NCBI GenBank assembly: GCA_963682055.1
Contig: OY821740.1
Span: forward strand, 35,360,795 to 35,424,794
DNA length: 64,000 bases
Source: Primula veris
Lineage: Eukaryota; Streptophyta; Magnoliopsida; Ericales; Primulaceae
Reading direction: 5' to 3'
Shown: positions 59,201-64,000 of the stretch, one piece after another
How positions within the stretch are numbered: the stretch's first letter is position 1
How the letters are laid out: each line of letters starts with the position of its first letter
Position numbers and translations under genes: made by a program
Notes under the pieces: generated by a model
Database searches by the model: none
Told to the model about the DNA's origin: nothing
The model's input: only the letters and a program-made list of their open reading frames with translations

Positions 59201-62200
59201 CATGGGGGTTGATTGCAAAACTTAGAAAATTACATGAGGGCAAATTGCAAAAACAGGATGTATATAAAGGTTATTTTCAATTTACACTAATAAATCTGAT
59301 TTTTGATATGCCAATTATAATAACTAACATAAAACCACACTTACCAACAACAATTGAGTGTGATAATTCTGATGGGTTAACCAGTTTAGCACTTGAGACT
59401 ATAGGTTGAGCCTTTTCAATAAATTCAGTAGGTATTTCCATGTTCGCCTGATAAATGAACATTAATCGTTAGTTGAATGCCAGTCACAAACAAATTACAA
59501 ACTATCATTTATTCATCTGCCAGTGACAATAGCTACTGGCAGAAAACACCCCAAAATGGAAAGGAAAGAAACTGTTGACAATATGTTACTTCTGTTTCAT
59601 CAAAGTTTATTTTATCCTTTTTCTACTATATCTGAATTAAAGAACGTCGAAATCAAGGACATTAGGGCTTATTAATTGTAAGGAGATTTAATGACATATA
59701 AGTTAGTGAGGACAATGTATGTTTAATTTTAACTGAATAAATTATCAAACAAATGATTAATGGAGCTCTGAACTCGACAGCTGATACAAATTTTGAAATG
59801 ATTACAAAGGAATATTACAAAATGGCTGAAATATTTACTTGTCAAAAATTAAAGAAACTTCAAAAATAAAGTTTCCTAGTACAGGGAAATTAAGATCCAC
59901 TTATTAACAAAAGTGAAGTGAACCTTGTTAAGCAAATAAGCAACTGGCTCAGTTACATTAAACCAATTTTTCAACATTTCTATTTGGAAAACAATGACCA
60001 CAAGATACAAACCTCGATAATAAGTCCTTCTGAGACATTCCCTTGACTATTCTGATCACTGATAATAGTTCCACAATCTTTTTCCTTTATGCCTCCTGCA
60101 GTTCTTAAACCCGCATTGCTTCCGTTACCTGCATCATCTGTAAGTACACTCAGCTATATATAAACACATATACACATGGAATCCTGAATTTGGCCAAAGA
60201 TGTACAATACCACTTGTTGACGACTTGTGGATATTTGGTGGTCTTCTCCTTCTTTTCTCAATATCTAGAGTATCAGTGTCCAGTTCACTGAATTTGTTTT
60301 CTTTAGTCTGATGCACCAATAGAAAGCAACAATCTTCATCAATGAACATTGTATGACAACAAATAAACAATAGAAGAAGCATATGTAGTATCATTTGAAA
60401 TACTTTTATTTTATTCAAAATTCATTTCAGAATACAAAAATAATAATAATAATGAATCAAGATTTCCTTTATTGACATTGCTACAAGAGAAGATAAATGT
60501 GATATAGGGAGAACCTTTACGAATGCGGCAACACTATAATATTATAAGATATACTAATAAAGCGCTAATAATTATCAAGAAGGGATACATAGTTTAACTT
60601 ACAGCTTTGTTAGCCAGAGAAGTTGACTGATTGCTGGGAGAGTTTGGATTTATAGTACCAGTTTTACATGCAGTGGAAGCGGGGAATTCCGCTATATTAA
60701 CTGTTTTAATTTTTTTTGCAGGTCTTGAATATGAAGCATCATTATCAGCTCCCCTGGACTGCTTTGGCATGTATTACACAATTAATTATACACCAGTGAA
60801 GTAACATACAAAGATCTGCATTTGAGACTAAACCCTCCAATCCTATGTGATAGGTTTGTTTATTTTTTCAGAAAAAAAAAAATTCGTTGGAAGTAGTTTA
60901 AACATAAATGATAGCAATTCTTTTTCCTAACATGCTCTTCATTGAGAATATGCAAAATCGTTCTTGTTAATAAAAATAAAATAAAATAATAATGAGGGTG
61001 TATACTCATTTTTTTGCTCTATTCAAATTTCAACGCAAAATAAGCCCATAATTTGAAACATACAAAACTATATGCGCAGCCTATCTTTCAGGGACAGAGG
61101 GATTACATCATAATACAAATGACTGAAAAAACCTAGATAGATCAGTTCCATATTCTCAATAAACAACTAGAACATAAAACCCTAAAACAAATCACATATA
61201 CATGCAAATACAATACATATGGAGGGCATAGAGATTTACTTGGGTATTGGGGTTATACCAATGGCCATTAATCCAGTCCAGGTGTATCCGAAGCTCGGAA
61301 ATATGAAACTCTTGCTCAGTAACGGGTGGCGGAAACGTAATTCCAAACCTGGAGTTTGGGAGGGCCTTGGTGATAGTACCTAGAATGTAGAATACCAAAC
61401 CCTTATCACAAATCTGATACAGGTTTTTGAAATCAAATACAAAGACCAAAATCTCCATTTAATTCCATTTGCAGCACCGAAAGCAATTTTGGATTACAGT
61501 TACTTTAAAAAAATAACTTTCAAAACCTGGAATTTACAATCTGTCCAGAAGACAACAATTAAAAGGGACAACAAACGTGAAATAAAATGCATGCAACAAA
61601 AGGATAAAAATCTGCAGCACCTATCCACCAGCCATCATAGTAATATGCGTCCACAATGTCGCCGACTTGTAATGAGTCTATAGATAAAATGGGACAAAGA
61701 GGCCTGATAAGCTGGGCATCAACAGATTCTTTCAATTGACAGTTGTCATCATCGTCCTTCAGGGTTTCGTATTCTACGTAGTATTTTTCGGGAGAAGCAA
61801 AAGAATCCTGATTTTGTGGTGGGGTATCGATCACGGTGGCCATGTACCAAGAGTCGGAGAAGCCTTCCTCCCGAGTCAAGACCTCAACCCATTTGCCCTT
61901 CTAGAGAAAGAGAGAGACAGTGAGATATATAGATTTGCAGATACTAACCAGTTTAGCCCAAGAGTATCACAATGTACGTTGATGTTATGTACGTTGTGGG
62001 TCAAATACCTGATTAACATGCGTATAGGTCGATTAATAGAAAACTACTGCACCGGCTACTCCTATTGTTGTTTCTTTACTTTAGTATTCAAAAATAAGGC
62101 CTCGTTTAATAGTGGGATTATTAGTCCCGGGACTAGCAATTCGGTCGGACTATGAACATGATTTGAAAAGGACTTTGGACTAATATTTCTTCACAAGAAT

Positions 62201-63069
62201 TTATCAGGTATCAATCCTACACAACCAATTTTTTTTTTGCAAGTTGTCTCAGTCTCAACTTCGTAAACATTGTACTCAATATTTATAAATTATACTCTAA
62301 TTCCTATTCAAATGCTTAAAACCAATCTAATAGATAGAATATCGACACCTCTTTACAATGAGCTAAACCAGTATGAACCTCATCTACCATGTAATAAAAA
62401 TTACACGAAGTGTCTACACTCTAGATTACTAGTTTATGCATACACAGAAAGAGACAGTCATTCATTGATAATAAATAAATTATAAAGAATATTTCATGTT
62501 ATCTGGATCTTTCTTACTCAAAAGACTAATAATCAAGTATAAGACACAATTCACTACACTGATGAAATTCACTTGCAGTAAATACTAAAGAAAGGACTGT
62601 TCTTTCAGTTTATCTTTGAACAATTAAATTTTGGTTAATGTTAAAAGAGGATTACGCAAACTAGCTATTGATGAGTTTGCGAAATAATTTTTTTTTAAAT
62701 GATGGTTTGAAGAGTTGTCTCTAGGCAACTGGGCACTTCAGAAACATAAAACTATAATTTTTCTTTTACACTTTAAACGGTCATAACCCCTTCTATTCTC
62801 ACTGAATCTCATATAATTGACCTAACTAACATAAAAGTTGCTCAAAACAAAATCAAACACTAGAAATAATACTTCACAACTGGGAATTTTAAGTACCAGA
62901 TATCATCAGATTCACAGAATGCATAAGACATAATAAACAGGTCAATCAAATAATAATATAATGTGAAGTTAGAGAGCCAGAAGCATTTAGTGAATACCTC
63001 TAAGTAAGTGGGCACTGTAATCCGGCTGGATTCGCGATATTCCATTTCTTTAGTTATGGCATCCACCAT
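50289..63069 (-). CDS. Agenet(4)-VOZ-DUF724 fusion protein, 18 exons
   Basis: Exons (minus): 63069-62998, 61900-61621, 61379-61240, 60758-60603, 60307-60211, 60128-60013, 59447-59345, 58743-58556, 58318-57902, 57294-57160, 57050-56954, 56870-56580, 54651-54280, 53857-53643, 53099-52991, 52454-52258, 51624-51429, 50893-50289. All are GT-AG and phases agree, giving 1261 residues. Domains: Agenet pair 25-160 ([33 protein letters not shown]), second pair 391-523 ([23 protein letters not shown]), VOZ DNA-binding domain about 615-815 ([61 protein letters not shown]), DUF724 from about 1075 ([17 protein letters not shown], coiled-coil [10 protein letters not shown]). Agenet domains are Tudor-like chromatin readers; VOZ binds DNA. 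The joint chromatin role is inference. The individual splice joins are predicted. Confidence 0.85.
51794..51847. repeat. Perfect 25-bp inverted repeat with 4-nt loop
   Basis: CTATTTTATGCAGTATACTA plus TATAC on the left returns exactly inverted on the right after CAGA. It lies in intron 16 of the VOZ-fusion gene and would form a strong hairpin in RNA or single-stranded DNA. Confidence 0.9.
55221..55846. mobile_element. hAT-like MITE in intron 12 of the VOZ-fusion gene
   Basis: The ends are AGGGCTGTAAAACGAAC and, inverted, AGGGCTGTAAATGAACCGAA. Subterminal zones are packed with GAACGAA, TTCATGAAC and TGTTCGTTAAC words on both strands. About 626 bp, no coding capacity. The flanks (ACAACCACTA and AGCAACCATC) are similar but do not give a clean 8-bp duplication. 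Confidence 0.7.
56311..56508. repeat. Perfect tandem duplication, period 99 bp, in intron 12
   Basis: TAAATTAGTGAACTACATCA starts at 56311 and again at 56410. I see no difference across the two units. The second lies about 70 bp from the splice donor of exon 12. Confidence 0.9.
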
Positions 63070-63305
63070 AAGATTGCCTAATCTGTATTCACAAAGAACC
63101 AATTTATGGAGATTGATAGTATGATGAATGAGATAGAAATGGGAAACCTTCTACAAAAAGTTCATTTGTCTGTCAGATGAAACTTAGAAATTTATTAGCT
63201 CCCCCCTCACACACAGCACTAATAAGTAAAAAATAATAAGAAAGAAGAAGAATCAAACATGAAAAATTTAGCATGAAAAAAGTCATAAGACTCTATTATG
63301 CTTAC

Positions 63306-63323
63306 CTTGCCAGTCACGTTCAT
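63306..63323 (-). other. Possible upstream ORF start in a 5' UTR exon of the VOZ-fusion gene
   Basis: ATG-AAC-GTG-ACT-GGC-AAG is followed by GTAAG, a good donor. A matching acceptor (TACAG) lies at 63083-63084, just before ATTAGGCAATCTT and the main ATG. If spliced so, the first ATG opens a short frame of 16 codons that overlaps the main start out of frame and stops at TAA. That would be an upstream ORF. No transcript evidence is available. Confidence 0.35.
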
Positions 63324-64000
63324 TTTCGTTTAGTTAAGAAAATGAATAGGATTGCATGGTCTCAAGTTCTCAAATCTCAACAATGAAGAATCTAAATCTA
63401 GACTCTGAAGTAACAAAGTATAGGAAGCTTTTTAATATTCACCCTTATGCTATAACATATATCCCTTCGCAGTTACCAATTTGATTTTCCTGTAAAAAAT
63501 TTGCTGTTTTTGTAAACACGAAAAGATTGGCAACCCTACTTGTTAGGTTTACAATTTCTTATCCAACCAGACCATTAAAGTTTACAGCACCATCCTGAAA
63601 AAACGTATTTCTACTCCTGACAAGCAAAATAGGTTTTTGATATTACGAGATACTTTAGTTTATTTACCTACTTTTAATAACACATGCAGATTATGACAGT
63701 ACAGCAAGACTTGATTTCTGCATTCAGAATTAGAAGATGAACTAGAAGTATGTAGCTGACTGAAAGTAGGGACAATTCATACTCGTTATAATATTTCATG
63801 ACTTCTCTTTCAGATTTATCAATTTCTTCTAATTGTGTAGCAAAACCTATGGTGAGTCTTAGATACGACCCTACTTCCATAAATAGAGCTTCCTAAAGCA
63901 TAAATCATCTGAAAAGGAATAACTAAAACATGTTCCTTGTGCTAAAAAAAAGGATCAGATAACTCTTTACCAACTACAAAAGCAACAACAAACTAAAACC
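63324..64000. other. Region upstream of the VOZ-fusion gene
   Basis: Promoter or 5' UTR by position. A minus-strand frame at 63674-63880 has a good ATG, but no domain was recognised and it was not joined to the gene. Confidence 0.3.

Noticed and set aside
50289..63069. Splitting the minus-strand locus into two Agenet genes plus a VOZ gene
   Set aside because: No internal stop, start context or poly(A) site favours a split; all exon phases agree across the proposed borders. It remains the main alternative until transcripts are seen.

Overview
The window is nuclear DNA of a flowering plant. It has AT-rich intergenic space, genes split by GT-AG introns, a plant receptor kinase, a plant U-box ligase, VOZ and DUF724/Agenet domains, and many plant transposons. 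A eudicot fits the gene content. I cannot name the species. I see no tRNA, rRNA or organellar insertion.

Layout. (1) 1-21.1 kb: two tandem copies of a G-type lectin S-domain receptor-like kinase (RLK) on the + strand. Copy A is cut by the window start, so only its kinase 3' end is present. Copy B (10392-18630) has all seven exons but carries one in-frame TAG in exon 1. The duplication covers about 2.4 kb of 3' flank. Insertions found in only one copy (a LINE in A, a 916-bp Mutator-like element in B) therefore postdate the duplication, and the sister copy gives the empty site. (2) 21.7-24.4 kb: a four-exon bHLH gene that looks like DYT1 (tapetum development). (3) 25.3-28.3 kb: a hAT-like element and a Mutator-like element, the second ending 147 bp before the next gene. 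(4) 28.5-30.6 kb: a two-exon U-box/ARM E3 ligase (PUB8-like). (5) 31-45 kb: no confident gene. It holds a TIR element split by a 1248-bp solo LTR, a minisatellite, a 389-bp tandem duplication, a mariner-like relic and a CACTA-ended foldback element. (6) 45.8-48.6 kb: an intact FQR1-type NAD(P)H:quinone reductase. (7) 50.3-63.1 kb, minus strand: an 18-exon gene.

The most interesting item is that last gene. All 18 exons join in frame into one 1261-codon reading frame. Its domain order is Agenet-Agenet, spacer, Agenet-Agenet, a VOZ DNA-binding domain, spacer, and a C-terminal DUF724 region. DUF724/Agenet proteins and VOZ transcription factors are normally separate families. Here two exons coding a nearly complete VOZ domain sit inside a repeated exon-pair cassette of an Agenet/DUF724 gene with matching splice phases. 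The VOZ part is itself split by an intron, which argues for DNA-level exon capture rather than retroposition. Whether this fusion is known elsewhere cannot be decided from the sequence alone.

Most remaining DNA is transposon-derived: LINE pieces, Ty1/copia relics, a small gag-only LTR element in RLK-B intron 2, solo LTRs with palindromic CGATCG arrays, and hAT, Mutator, CACTA and mariner-like non-autonomous elements. Several show target-site duplications.
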